Origin: Winogradskyella sp. | GTDB taxonomy: Bacteria; Bacteroidota; Bacteroidia; Flavobacteriales; Flavobacteriaceae | Length of the DNA: 36,407 nt | Direction: 5' to 3' | Assembly: GCA_013003655.1 (NCBI GenBank) | Contig: JABDIQ010000128.1 | Location: forward strand, 1-36,407 | Shown here: positions 8,962 to 18,415 of the stretch, one piece after another | Numbering within the stretch: the first letter of the stretch is position 1 | Layout of the letters: each line of letters begins with the position of its first letter | Notes under the pieces: model-generated | Told to the model about the DNA's origin: nothing | Database searches by the model: none | Seen by the model: only the letters and a program-made list of their open reading frames with translations | Translations under genes and position numbers: made by a program

Positions 8962-10686
8962 TTAAAAATCGAATTGATAAGTAGCGCCTGCCAGAAATTG
9001 AATGCTTTGTACAGGAAAGTTCAACCAACGTTGATACCCTTGATTTGCAATGTTGTTAACCTTGGCAAACACTGAGAGTTGTGGATTGATCTTGTAACCC
9101 AAATGTGCATTAGCGTCAAGGAAACTATCTAAAGTTATAATTTCTGGTACCATTGGCGTAAATGTACCGTCTAACCTCATCTCATCTTTACGTTCGCCAA
9201 CATAGAATACACTCCCGCCTGCATACCACTTTTCTGAAATTTGATAGTCTAGAAAAATAGAACCTGTAATATCAGGTAAATTCCAAGCTTCGTGTTCATT
9301 GTCTACACTATAATTAAAATACTCCCCTTTTATGCCAAGGGTAAAATTTCGGTTAACATCGATATTAAGTTCACCAGCAACCGAAAATGTTTTTACAGTA
9401 TCATAAACTACATCAAATGAATTTCCGTATTGATAATCTTCTTCGGCAAATGTTTGTGCGGCGTTTGCCTTAAAAAGTGCTTTTGATTCTTCTGCCCAAT
9501 AATTACCTCGTATGTTATAACTTACATTATTAGATAGTTTGCCTTTTAAGCCCAAAAACCCCTTATATCTCTGGTCTGTTGGTGTTATAAATAGCGTAGG
9601 AGATACAAATGGATTATCATTTGCAAACTGGTAATATGAATTTTGAATTAACTCACCTTTTACACCACCATAAGCAATTAATATTTCACTTACTAACCTA
9701 TAGGACGCTTCAATGTTTGGATAAATAAAGAATTTATTAGCCTCATTTTCAGTATTATTTAAATAGACCAATCGTACGCCAAGATCTACCGTTAAATCAT
9801 CTTCCTTTAGTTGATAAGATGGTGCTAAACCAATAGCTGTGTTGGCATATTTAAGTTCGGTATTATCAATATAATTTCTATCAAAACTTCCATTAATATA
9901 ATCAATGGACACTTCTGTATTTATGTATTGATCTTCAATGGGAATGTCAAAATTGAGATCGGCTAAAAATCTATTTTCGCCAGAGTTTTGGTTATCACCA
10001 AAGCGTCTAAATTTGGCACTTCCCTGATTAATTATTGAATCATCAAAATCTAAGATTCCGCCGACATAAAAACTATTAAAGGAGTGACCTGGTTCCACTG
10101 CGTTTGCCTGTGATTGTGTAAAAAACTCCTGTGGAATTCCATACCAATTAAAGGATTGTATGTTAAAACCAGCATCTATTTTCCATGAGAAGTCTCTCAG
10201 TTTCTGAGAATAGTTAGCGTTAAGACTTGTTTTCTGAAAGTCATCATCTACCAACAGATCCTCTATACCGCCTTGAGACGAATGATGACTAAAGTAACCT
10301 CCAACCGTTTCAGTGTTGCTTAGTTGATGATTAAGATAAACCTCTCCTAAAACCGTTGTGTATGTACCAACACCAAATGACGCATAATTATCAAATAACT
10401 TCACTGCTTTTGCCTTATCTACAGAGGCTGCTTTACCTTTTGCAGGTGTAAAAGTTGAAGCTACTGGAATTGAAAATATATTGTACTTTATAACCTTTCT
10501 TGTAGAGGTACTTTCTTCACCGATTTTTGGTTCTTGTTTTATTTTAAAGGCGTCCGCAATAGTTGGTGTATATGGTTTAATGACGTTCACCACTTGATCA
10601 TCTATAGTGTCCGTTGTACGCTCCTGTGCTAAACCATACACACTATATAATGCTGCTATTATTAAGACTTTGAATCTATAGTTCAT
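8962..10686 (-). CDS. TonB-dependent-receptor-like outer membrane beta-barrel protein, short form
   Basis: 574 aa, signal peptide (..LYSVYGLAQ); alternating beta-strand repeats; C-terminal LSVFAKVNNIANQGYQRWLNFPVQSIQFLAGATYQFDF typical of TBDT C-termini; no obvious plug. Confidence 0.8.
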   Translation of the reverse strand: MNYRFKVLIIAALYSVYGLAQERTTDTIDDQVVNVIKPYTPTIADAFKIKQEPKIGEESTSTRKVIKYNIFSIPVASTFTPAKGKAASVDKAKAVKLFDNYASFGVGTYTTVLGEVYLNHQLSNTETVGGYFSHHSSQGGIEDLLVDDDFQKTSLNANYSQKLRDFSWKIDAGFNIQSFNWYGIPQEFFTQSQANAVEPGHSFNSFYVGGILDFDDSIINQGSAKFRRFGDNQNSGENRFLADLNFDIPIEDQYINTEVSIDYINGSFDRNYIDNTELKYANTAIGLAPSYQLKEDDLTVDLGVRLVYLNNTENEANKFFIYPNIEASYRLVSEILIAYGGVKGELIQNSYYQFANDNPFVSPTLFITPTDQRYKGFLGLKGKLSNNVSYNIRGNYWAEESKALFKANAAQTFAEEDYQYGNSFDVVYDTVKTFSVAGELNIDVNRNFTLGIKGEYFNYSVDNEHEAWNLPDITGSIFLDYQISEKWYAGGSVFYVGERKDEMRLDGTFTPMVPEIITLDSFLDANAHLGYKINPQLSVFAKVNNIANQGYQRWLNFPVQSIQFLAGATYQFDF

Positions 10687-10715
10687 TGATGTTAATTTTG
10701 ATGTTTGATTGATGA

Positions 10716-13700
10716 TTAATTATTGTCAACTTCTACTGAAGAATTTGTTTTAGCTTGTTGGGCCTTTATTTTTCTGAGTTCTATTTGAGCTTCCTGTACA
10801 ACATCATCGTACTCTTGAAAATCCCTAATAACACTCTCTAAAATATAATTTGCTTGAAATGCTTCATTGAGTGCATTGTAATTTTTAGCCATTACCACTA
10901 AGCCCTTTGCACCATAATATCTGTAACTACCATAGTCTTTAGCTAGTTTTTGAGCCACTGTATTAGAGGCTTTATAATTACCCTCTTTATTTTTAAAGTA
11001 TGCACTGTAATACAAAGCTTCAGCCGCCAAGGCTCCCGATGCTATACTTTCTACACTTGCGTAAGATTGCTTAGCTGCTTCTTCATCACCTAGTTGAATA
11101 GCAGATCTTGCAATGATAATTTGTGCGTCACTTTTTAGTTTAGTATCAACCTTAGATTGACCAAGGACTTTATTCGCATAGCTTTGTGCTATAGTATAAT
11201 CTTCAGTTTGGTAGTACGCCTTCATTAAATTAGACAAGGCGTAAAGCTCATTTTGAGGGTAATCTGTCTCTGCCTCTAGCTTCTGTAACAAAGGAATTGC
11301 CAATGACCAATTAGATTGTGAAAGATAAATTTCACTTAACTTAACCATGGCCTGCTCTGTATATTCATTTTTTGGTTTCGCTGTTACATATGCATAGTGT
11401 GGTTCAGCATTTTGGAAAAGATCTTTTTGATAATACAACTGAGCCAAATAAAAGTGAGATTTTAGGGCGTGTATTCCGTTTGGAAATTCGTTTAAATAGG
11501 CATTAAATTGTCTAATAGTTTTATCTGTATTACCGTCTAAGAATTGTTTTTCAGCAGCTTGATATGTTGTATTATCCAAATCAGCATTAGTCACCTCAAT
11601 GTAACCTAGAGATTTTACCCAAGCCGCGTATTCACTTGTATTTCCAGTATCAATATAGATGTTTCTGGCGGTAGCAACAGCCTGTATGGCTTCCTCTGTA
11701 TTAGGATAATCGTTCGCTACCTTTTTAAATTTATTGAGTGCTCTAGTGTTGTCACTTCTATTATAATACACCAATCCTTGACGTAACAATGATTTTGAAA
11801 TAAAGGCACTGTTACGATGCTGACTATCTAAGCGCTCGTAAGTTGCTAATGCTTTGTCATTTTGGTTCGTTTTTACGTAGGTGTTAGCCAATTCGTATAA
11901 GGCATCATCTCTTAAACCTGATTCACGATAGTTACTGGCAAACGCTTCTAGCTTGGTTAATTTTTGATCTGATTTACCAATATAGCCATGACTCATAGCT
12001 TCCTGAAAAGCCGCATAATCAGTTTCTATTTCATTGATGTCAATGGCTTTATTGTAAGCATCAATGGCTGCTTGATAGTTGCTAGTAACAAAATAACCAT
12101 CGCCTAATCGCAAATATGCATCGTTATTTCTTAGAGCGTCATCGCCTCGCTTTTGTAGGTAATTTTTAAAATAAGTAGTAGCATTATTGTAATCCTTAAG
12201 CTTAAAATAAGCATACGCTAAGCTATAATCTATGTTGGTGTATTCTTCAGTAGATTTAGCATCATCTTGTAATCTAAACTGTTTAAAGCCCACAAGTGCT
12301 TCGTTATAATTAGCGAGATTGTAATCTGTTTCGGCTTTCCAATAAATAGATCGGGTTGTAAATTCTGGTACTTTAGCTTCGTCTATGGCATCCTGAAAAT
12401 GCGACAAGGCTTCATTATACTTGGCTTCATTATAAAGCTCAATGCCTCTATAAAATGATACTTTTTGAAAAGCCACCTTATTTTCAAAACTATTCTTCCC
12501 CTTTAAAAGTTCTAAAGCCTCTTTATAGTTTTTTGATGTGATGTAAGAATCAATGAGCAGTGTTTCTAATTCTTCTTTAAAAGCAGTAGAAGGATATTTA
12601 TTGAGATACGATGTTAATACCTGAGGTACTGATTGGTAGGGATTGCCTATATCATAGCTAATTTTAGCATAATTTAACCAGGCATCCTCCTGTATTTTAA
12701 GGTCAAAATCCATTTCGGAAGCATTCCTAAATGCATTTAATGCTTCTGGCATTTTATTGATCTTCACATAACTTTCACCTAAATGATAATAGGCATTTTG
12801 TGCTACGGCGTTGCGCCCATCGATAATCTTATTAAATTCTGATATAGCAGATTCAAAATCATTCTGTTTGTAATAGGCATAACCTAATTGATAATAATCC
12901 GTGTTGTTCCATTTTCCACCTTTACCTTCATAGGCTTTAAGATATGGAATGGCTTCATTGTACTGTTTTAAGTTGAAATAACTCTCGCCGATGATTTTAG
13001 ATAACTCCGATTTCTCTCTAGCATCGCTATTAGGTAATTGAGCCATAGCGAGTTCAATAGCTTTTTCAAATTTCCCTAGTTTAAAATTGAGGTCCGCTTG
13101 ATAATACGACAGTTTTTCTTTGTACTTCTCATTGTCACTGACTTGCTCAAAATATTGATTAGCTGTGTCGTAATCATCACCTTCATAGGCCATATATCCA
13201 ATATAATATTTAGCCTGAGATCCATACTCCTGAGAATCTGCAACTCTATTTAAATAACGCGTAGCACCAGTTTTACTTCCGGTAGCATATAAACTATAGC
13301 CATAATTAAAATAAAACCGTTCGCGCTCGTTACGAGCAATACTGGTTTCTTCAACTTTATCGTACCACTTTCTTGCAAAGGCATACTTAGAATTTTCAAA
13401 ATAATAATCTGCCACGTCTAAAAATGCTGTGTTTCTTTTAGTACTCGTAGGATATTCCTCAACGAATCTAATTACAAGATCATCTGCATTTTGCTGATTC
13501 AGCCGTACTGCGCAATTCGCTATATAGTACGAGCAATCTGACTGTATTACCTCGTCTTCTACCTTATATTTAATCGTCTCAAACAGCGATTGTGCTGCCG
13601 TATATTGTTTATTATTATATAACGTCAATGCCTTTTGATAGTCTAACAGCTCACTAGTATAGACTGCAGATTGCTGAGCTATACTCAATGATGCTATAAG

Positions 13701-13739
13701 CAAAAAAATACTTAAGATGAATGTTCTTAGTGAAGTCAT
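10716..13739 (-). CDS. Large tetratricopeptide-repeat protein
   Basis: 1007 aa, signal peptide; many TPR-like repeats (e.g. YQLGYAYYKQNDFESAISEFNKII, AYYHLGESYVKINKMPEALNAFRNA). Confidence 0.92.
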   Translation of the reverse strand: MTSLRTFILSIFLLIASLSIAQQSAVYTSELLDYQKALTLYNNKQYTAAQSLFETIKYKVEDEVIQSDCSYYIANCAVRLNQQNADDLVIRFVEEYPTSTKRNTAFLDVADYYFENSKYAFARKWYDKVEETSIARNERERFYFNYGYSLYATGSKTGATRYLNRVADSQEYGSQAKYYIGYMAYEGDDYDTANQYFEQVSDNEKYKEKLSYYQADLNFKLGKFEKAIELAMAQLPNSDAREKSELSKIIGESYFNLKQYNEAIPYLKAYEGKGGKWNNTDYYQLGYAYYKQNDFESAISEFNKIIDGRNAVAQNAYYHLGESYVKINKMPEALNAFRNASEMDFDLKIQEDAWLNYAKISYDIGNPYQSVPQVLTSYLNKYPSTAFKEELETLLIDSYITSKNYKEALELLKGKNSFENKVAFQKVSFYRGIELYNEAKYNEALSHFQDAIDEAKVPEFTTRSIYWKAETDYNLANYNEALVGFKQFRLQDDAKSTEEYTNIDYSLAYAYFKLKDYNNATTYFKNYLQKRGDDALRNNDAYLRLGDGYFVTSNYQAAIDAYNKAIDINEIETDYAAFQEAMSHGYIGKSDQKLTKLEAFASNYRESGLRDDALYELANTYVKTNQNDKALATYERLDSQHRNSAFISKSLLRQGLVYYNRSDNTRALNKFKKVANDYPNTEEAIQAVATARNIYIDTGNTSEYAAWVKSLGYIEVTNADLDNTTYQAAEKQFLDGNTDKTIRQFNAYLNEFPNGIHALKSHFYLAQLYYQKDLFQNAEPHYAYVTAKPKNEYTEQAMVKLSEIYLSQSNWSLAIPLLQKLEAETDYPQNELYALSNLMKAYYQTEDYTIAQSYANKVLGQSKVDTKLKSDAQIIIARSAIQLGDEEAAKQSYASVESIASGALAAEALYYSAYFKNKEGNYKASNTVAQKLAKDYGSYRYYGAKGLVVMAKNYNALNEAFQANYILESVIRDFQEYDDVVQEAQIELRKIKAQQAKTNSSVEVDNN

Positions 13740-13942
13740 TTGAAATGTTTTTTGATCTTGAAACCAATTATATCAAATATAATTTATTACGTCTTCTATA
13801 ACGGAAGAAAAGCCTTATAATTATGAACTCGTGATATATTTGATAAGAAAATACCTTTTTGGGCGTTACAGTTACTCTACTCCGTTTGATTATTGATGAT
13901 TTAAATAATACTTTTACAACACTATTAATACAACAATTTTAA

Positions 13943-14626
13943 ATGTCTGAAACTATTTTACAACTTAAAAATGCCACCATTTATCAAGGTGATAGCATGG
14001 TTTTATCTGATGTCAATTTTGAAATGAAAAAAGGTGATTTCGTATATCTTATTGGCAAAACTGGCAGTGGAAAAAGTAGTTTTATGAAAACACTTTACGG
14101 TGACTTAAAGCTCACTGAAGGAGAAGGCGAGATTGTTGATTTTAATCTTCAGCAATTAAAAGAAAAGGACATTCCGTTTTTAAGACGTAAACTCGGTATT
14201 GTTTTTCAAGATTTTAAATTATTGCCAGATAGAACCGTTAGTGGTAATCTTGAGTTTGTATTAAAAGCAACAGGTTGGAAAGAAAAAGATAAAATTAAAA
14301 CACGAATAGAATCTGTTTTAGACAAAGTTGGGATGAAAACTAAAGGTCATAAATTTCCCCATGAACTTTCTGGTGGTGAGCAACAGCGTATCGCCATTGC
14401 TCGTGCCCTATTAAACGAACCTGAACTTATTTTAGCAGACGAACCAACCGGTAATTTAGATCCGCAGACAAGCGTTGAAGTGATGGAAGTTCTTCAGGAT
14501 ATTAATAAAAATGGTAATACCATCTTAATGGCAACTCATGATTATGCACTGTTATTAAAATACCCAAGTAAGACCTTAAAATGCGATGCCAACAAAGTCT
14601 TTGAAGTGGTTCAGCGCAAAGATTAA
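13943..14626 (+). CDS. ftsE: FtsE-like ABC transporter ATP-binding protein
   Basis: 227 aa; Walker [24 protein letters not shown] signature, [10 protein letters not shown] Walker [16 protein letters not shown]. Confidence 0.88.
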   Translation: MSETILQLKNATIYQGDSMVLSDVNFEMKKGDFVYLIGKTGSGKSSFMKTLYGDLKLTEGEGEIVDFNLQQLKEKDIPFLRRKLGIVFQDFKLLPDRTVSGNLEFVLKATGWKEKDKIKTRIESVLDKVGMKTKGHKFPHELSGGEQQRIAIARALLNEPELILADEPTGNLDPQTSVEVMEVLQDINKNGNTILMATHDYALLLKYPSKTLKCDANKVFEVVQRKD

Positions 14627-14651
14627 TAAAGCATTAAAATATGCTTAACTC

Positions 14652-15965
14652 ATGAATGTAATTTGCATTGGTTATTTTGATAAGTTTTCGAGATACTTTC
14701 TCGATATAAAAAAACATCTGAAGACCAATTTTAGTTCTAATCTTCATTTTAGAATTTACAGCATTTATTTTAGTGGATTTCTTTATGCATTTATTCGTCT
14801 TAACCACAGCTCGTGGCTACCCGTTAAAGCTTGGCTATTAGTCTTACAAAATAAAACATCCTACAAAGCAAAAATTGCATCTTCTAACACGTATAAAGGC
14901 ATAGAATATGAAACCTTCATTAAATTTCATACCTCACTTTCTAACCTCATATCGCCACAAAGATTAAAGCTTCAGGCTCTAGCTTATATTGATATTTTTG
15001 AAACTGTTTTTAGCTCGAACAAGCCCGACGTTTTAGTCTGTGTTGGTGACAGCAGAATGCCTTTTGAAATTGCTATTGCCATAGCAAAGCAAAAACAAAT
15101 TCCTGTCTATTATTTAGAACAAGGACCTTTTAATACTACATTTTTTGATCATAAAGGAGTTAATGCAAATCTCTCAGTTAAAGATGGTTTTACATGTAAT
15201 ATGGATTTTAATTCTGAAGACCTAATTATTGAAAATAAGACGTTAAAAACTTATCATAGATCACCCATTTATCGAGGATTTGATATGCTGTTAAAAGCGT
15301 TGTTCGAAAAAACTCGTCTATATCCTCCAGATATTAAACATACAGACCTTAATTCCTATAAAAAACCTAAGCGAAGGTCACCTCAAGTCGACTCAAAGTC
15401 CATTGAAAAATCAATATTGATTATTCTACAGGTACCTTTAGATGTAAATATGATATATCACAGTCCGTATTTTACAAATCACTATGATATGGTAAAGGCA
15501 ATTTCATCTAACTTACCCGAGGATTACCAACTTATCGTGAGAGAACATCCTTTATATATCAATATATACGAATCAAAACTGTACGACCTTACAAAGAAGC
15601 AAGGCATTACTATAGATAATTCAACTGATCTAAAACAAGCCATAACTAGCTCTAGTTTAGTTATCGTTAACAATTCTACTGTTGGCTTAGAAGCCATTTT
15701 TTATCATAAACCTGTTCTTGTTTTGGGTGATGCATTTTATGACAATAATGACATAGCTTATAAGTATCATGACGGTCTTGATATGGGTGAATTAATTAAA
15801 AAAGCTATTGAAACTCCATTAGATGTGGCTTGTATTGAAAGATATAAACGATTTTTATATAAAACAGTTTTGTTACAAGGCTCTATGAGTGAGAAGCTTC
15901 TTAGATCTTCCAAAACTGTTGCCAACCGACTATCTGAATTAATGGCCAAATCAAATACAAGATAA
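14652..15965 (+). CDS. Capsule polysaccharide biosynthesis protein (KpsC/KpsS-like GT-B)
   Basis: 437 aa; ILIILQVPLDVNMIYHSPYF, LIVREHPLY, SLVIVNNSTVGLEAIFYHKPVLVLGDAFY match the Capsule_synth motif order. Confidence 0.75.
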   Translation: MNVICIGYFDKFSRYFLDIKKHLKTNFSSNLHFRIYSIYFSGFLYAFIRLNHSSWLPVKAWLLVLQNKTSYKAKIASSNTYKGIEYETFIKFHTSLSNLISPQRLKLQALAYIDIFETVFSSNKPDVLVCVGDSRMPFEIAIAIAKQKQIPVYYLEQGPFNTTFFDHKGVNANLSVKDGFTCNMDFNSEDLIIENKTLKTYHRSPIYRGFDMLLKALFEKTRLYPPDIKHTDLNSYKKPKRRSPQVDSKSIEKSILIILQVPLDVNMIYHSPYFTNHYDMVKAISSNLPEDYQLIVREHPLYINIYESKLYDLTKKQGITIDNSTDLKQAITSSSLVIVNNSTVGLEAIFYHKPVLVLGDAFYDNNDIAYKYHDGLDMGELIKKAIETPLDVACIERYKRFLYKTVLLQGSMSEKLLRSSKTVANRLSELMAKSNTR

Positions 15966-15967
15966 AG

Positions 15968-16876
15968 ATGCAACCATTTATTTCAGTCATCATACCATTG
16001 TACAATAAAGCACCTTACATCAGCGAAACTGTAAGTAGTGTACTTTCACAAAGCCTAGAAAATTACGAGTTAATTATTATTGACGATGGCAGCACTGACG
16101 ATAGTGTTGAGAAAGTGAAGCAATTTAACGATGATAGAATTAAAATATACCAACAAAACAACAAAGGCGTTGCCGCGGCAAGAAACAAAGGTGTTGATTT
16201 GGCTAAAGCTGAATATATTGCGTTTTTAGACGCCGACGATTATTGGGATTCCACACATCTTGAAACTTTAAAAACCAGCATAACCAAATTTCCTGATGCT
16301 GGCCTGTTTTGTAACAACTATAAAATAAACTATAACGGAACCTTTGCCACTGCTTCCAAAATTAACGTGAACACTATTAAACCGATACTCATTGAAGATT
16401 ACTTTAAAGCAAGTAAATACGATTCGTTAGCGTGGACATCTGCAGTGGCCATTCCTAAATTAGTTTTTTTAAACATTGGCGGCTTTAATTCAGACTTAAA
16501 AACTGGTGAAGATTTGGATCTATGGATAAGACTGGCGTTAAACTATAAGGTAGTATTCAACCCTAAATCAACCATGATCTACAACAAGCACGTGGAAAAC
16601 AGTTTATCCAAAAACAATCTTGTAGAAAGTAGACTGCACTTCTTTGAACTGCACAAGCATAACGAATCTCATAATAGTTCACTAAAAACGTATTTGGATA
16701 ACAAACGCTATGAAATGGCGCTTCGCGCGAAATTGAGAGCCGATGACAAAACGTTTACGCGTTTAAAACAGGATATTTACATCACTAATCTAAATACTAT
16801 GCAAAAGCTAGCATTAAACACTCCTAGGATGATTCTGCAACTTCTGTATAATATCAAACAAATGGGGAAAAAATAA
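15968..16876 (+). CDS. GT2 family glycosyltransferase
   Basis: 302 aa; ISVIIPLYNKAPYISETVSSVLSQSLENYELIIIDDGSTDDS, AAARNKG, FLDADDYW. Confidence 0.93.
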   Translation: MQPFISVIIPLYNKAPYISETVSSVLSQSLENYELIIIDDGSTDDSVEKVKQFNDDRIKIYQQNNKGVAAARNKGVDLAKAEYIAFLDADDYWDSTHLETLKTSITKFPDAGLFCNNYKINYNGTFATASKINVNTIKPILIEDYFKASKYDSLAWTSAVAIPKLVFLNIGGFNSDLKTGEDLDLWIRLALNYKVVFNPKSTMIYNKHVENSLSKNNLVESRLHFFELHKHNESHNSSLKTYLDNKRYEMALRAKLRADDKTFTRLKQDIYITNLNTMQKLALNTPRMILQLLYNIKQMGKK

Positions 16877-16885
16877 TTCGGTTTC

Positions 16886-17293
16886 TTAAACGGACTTGAA
16901 TTTTAAAAATTCATCGTAGACTCTTATATAATCTCCTTCGTCGTAAGTTTCAGACGCTAAAACCAAACACACTGAACCTGAAGAGAAATTATCTATTTCT
17001 CGCCAAATACCTGGTACAATAAGTAATCCTTTATGAGGCTTGTTGCAATTAATGACCTGAGTATTTTTACCATCTTTTAAATGCACATCAAAGCTTCCGC
17101 TCAACGGAATAAGCAATTGATATAATGATTTATGCGCGTGCCCACCTCTGTAGGCATCTGAAGGCACATCGTATAAATAATACACCCGTTGTAGTTTAAA
17201 AGGCAGGTTATCCTTTTCCAAAACCGCCAAAATTCCTCGTTGATCATGCACTCGTGGAATTTCTATTATTTTTATATCCGTTAATGTTGTCAT
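16886..17293 (-). CDS. fdtA: FdtA/QdtA-type dTDP-sugar 3,4-ketoisomerase (WxcM-like cupin)
   Basis: 135 aa; VHDQRGILAVLEKDNLPFKLQRVYYLYDVPSDAYRGGHAHKSLYQLLIPLSGSFDVHLKDG, VPGIWREIDNFSSGSVCLVLASETYDEGDYIRVYDEFL. Confidence 0.88.
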   Translation of the reverse strand: MTTLTDIKIIEIPRVHDQRGILAVLEKDNLPFKLQRVYYLYDVPSDAYRGGHAHKSLYQLLIPLSGSFDVHLKDGKNTQVINCNKPHKGLLIVPGIWREIDNFSSGSVCLVLASETYDEGDYIRVYDEFLKFKSV

Positions 17294-18393
17294 TACTGTT
17301 CAATTAATGAGTGCCACTTTAAAGCAATTTGGTCTGCACTTAAATGTGATACGCTTTTTCTAGCATTTGCAGCACAGCTAAGATATAGATTTCTATCTTC
17401 AATAAAACGATCAAGGGCTTTTGCAAGTGCAGTCTCGTCATGATTTTTTACGACCAACCCATTGAATTCGTCTTTTATTACCAACTCTTCTGAATTTTCA
17501 TATTGCACAGTAACAACTGGCTTTGCCGTTGCTAAAGACTCAATCAATGTCATAGGAAACCCTTCATAGCGACTACTCAGAGCAACAAACAACGATCTGT
17601 GTATATAAGGAAACGGATTAGCAGTAAAAGGTAAAATTATAATATGGCTCTCTGCATTTAACACCTTGATTTCATGCTCTAGGACCTTTTCGTCTTTACC
17701 ATGACCCATCACAATTAATTTAATGCCTTTTTGAGGCAAAGTGGATTGCATGTAAGCCCTCATTAACAGCGGAATGTTTTTTTGTTCATTCTCAAATCTG
17801 CCGTACCATAAGATGTAGTTGTTAGGCACATCAATAGGTTCAATTTTATGACTGTCTATGTAATTGAAGTCAACGGCGTTAAGTATGGTCGTTATATTGG
17901 TATATCCGTACTCCGTATTTACTTTATCCGCAATTCCTTTAGAGACAGCAACTATTTTTGACGGTTCCTTATATATCCGTTTTGCAATCCATTTTACTTT
18001 AGGAAAGTACTTTTTGGTATCTATATTATGAACAATATAAATAGTTTTTGTTTTGTATATCCATTTAGAAATTAAGAACTCAGACCAGGTTTTCAGTCTA
18101 ACTCTATGGTCAATAATAACATCAATTTTATTGTCATCAATAAATTTTTTGAACGTTAGAAACCGTTTAAACCTACCTAATAGCGTATTGTCCTTAGATT
18201 TTAATTCGCCCAAATTTAACAAGGTTCCTCTGTAAGGGTAAGCCGTAGCATCTAAAATTGAAACAATAAATATCTGGTATCCGAGATCATGTAGAAATAT
18301 AGATTGCAAAGAAGCTACTCGATCAGCACCGCCCTCGCTCAAAGATCGTGTTACGATGCATATCCTTTTTTTATGTTTACTTTGCATATCCAA
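17293..18393 (-). CDS. GT4 family glycosyltransferase (ATG start probably at 18387)
   Basis: 366 aa; RSLSEGGADRVASLQS, NYILWYGRFENEQKNIPLL, ALSSRYEGFPMTLIESLATAKPVV. The listed first codon is TTG; an in-frame ATG lies two codons downstream. Confidence 0.92.
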   Translation of the reverse strand: MDMQSKHKKRICIVTRSLSEGGADRVASLQSIFLHDLGYQIFIVSILDATAYPYRGTLLNLGELKSKDNTLLGRFKRFLTFKKFIDDNKIDVIIDHRVRLKTWSEFLISKWIYKTKTIYIVHNIDTKKYFPKVKWIAKRIYKEPSKIVAVSKGIADKVNTEYGYTNITTILNAVDFNYIDSHKIEPIDVPNNYILWYGRFENEQKNIPLLMRAYMQSTLPQKGIKLIVMGHGKDEKVLEHEIKVLNAESHIIILPFTANPFPYIHRSLFVALSSRYEGFPMTLIESLATAKPVVTVQYENSEELVIKDEFNGLVVKNHDETALAKALDRFIEDRNLYLSCAANARKSVSHLSADQIALKWHSLIEQ

Positions 18394-18415
18394 TTTTCAA
18401 CCGTAAAGATATTAA

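Noticed and set aside
10716-13739. Internal repeats in the TPR gene as possible DNA repeats or CRISPR-like array
   Set aside because: Periodicity is at protein level (degenerate ~34-aa TPRs); no conserved nucleotide repeat.
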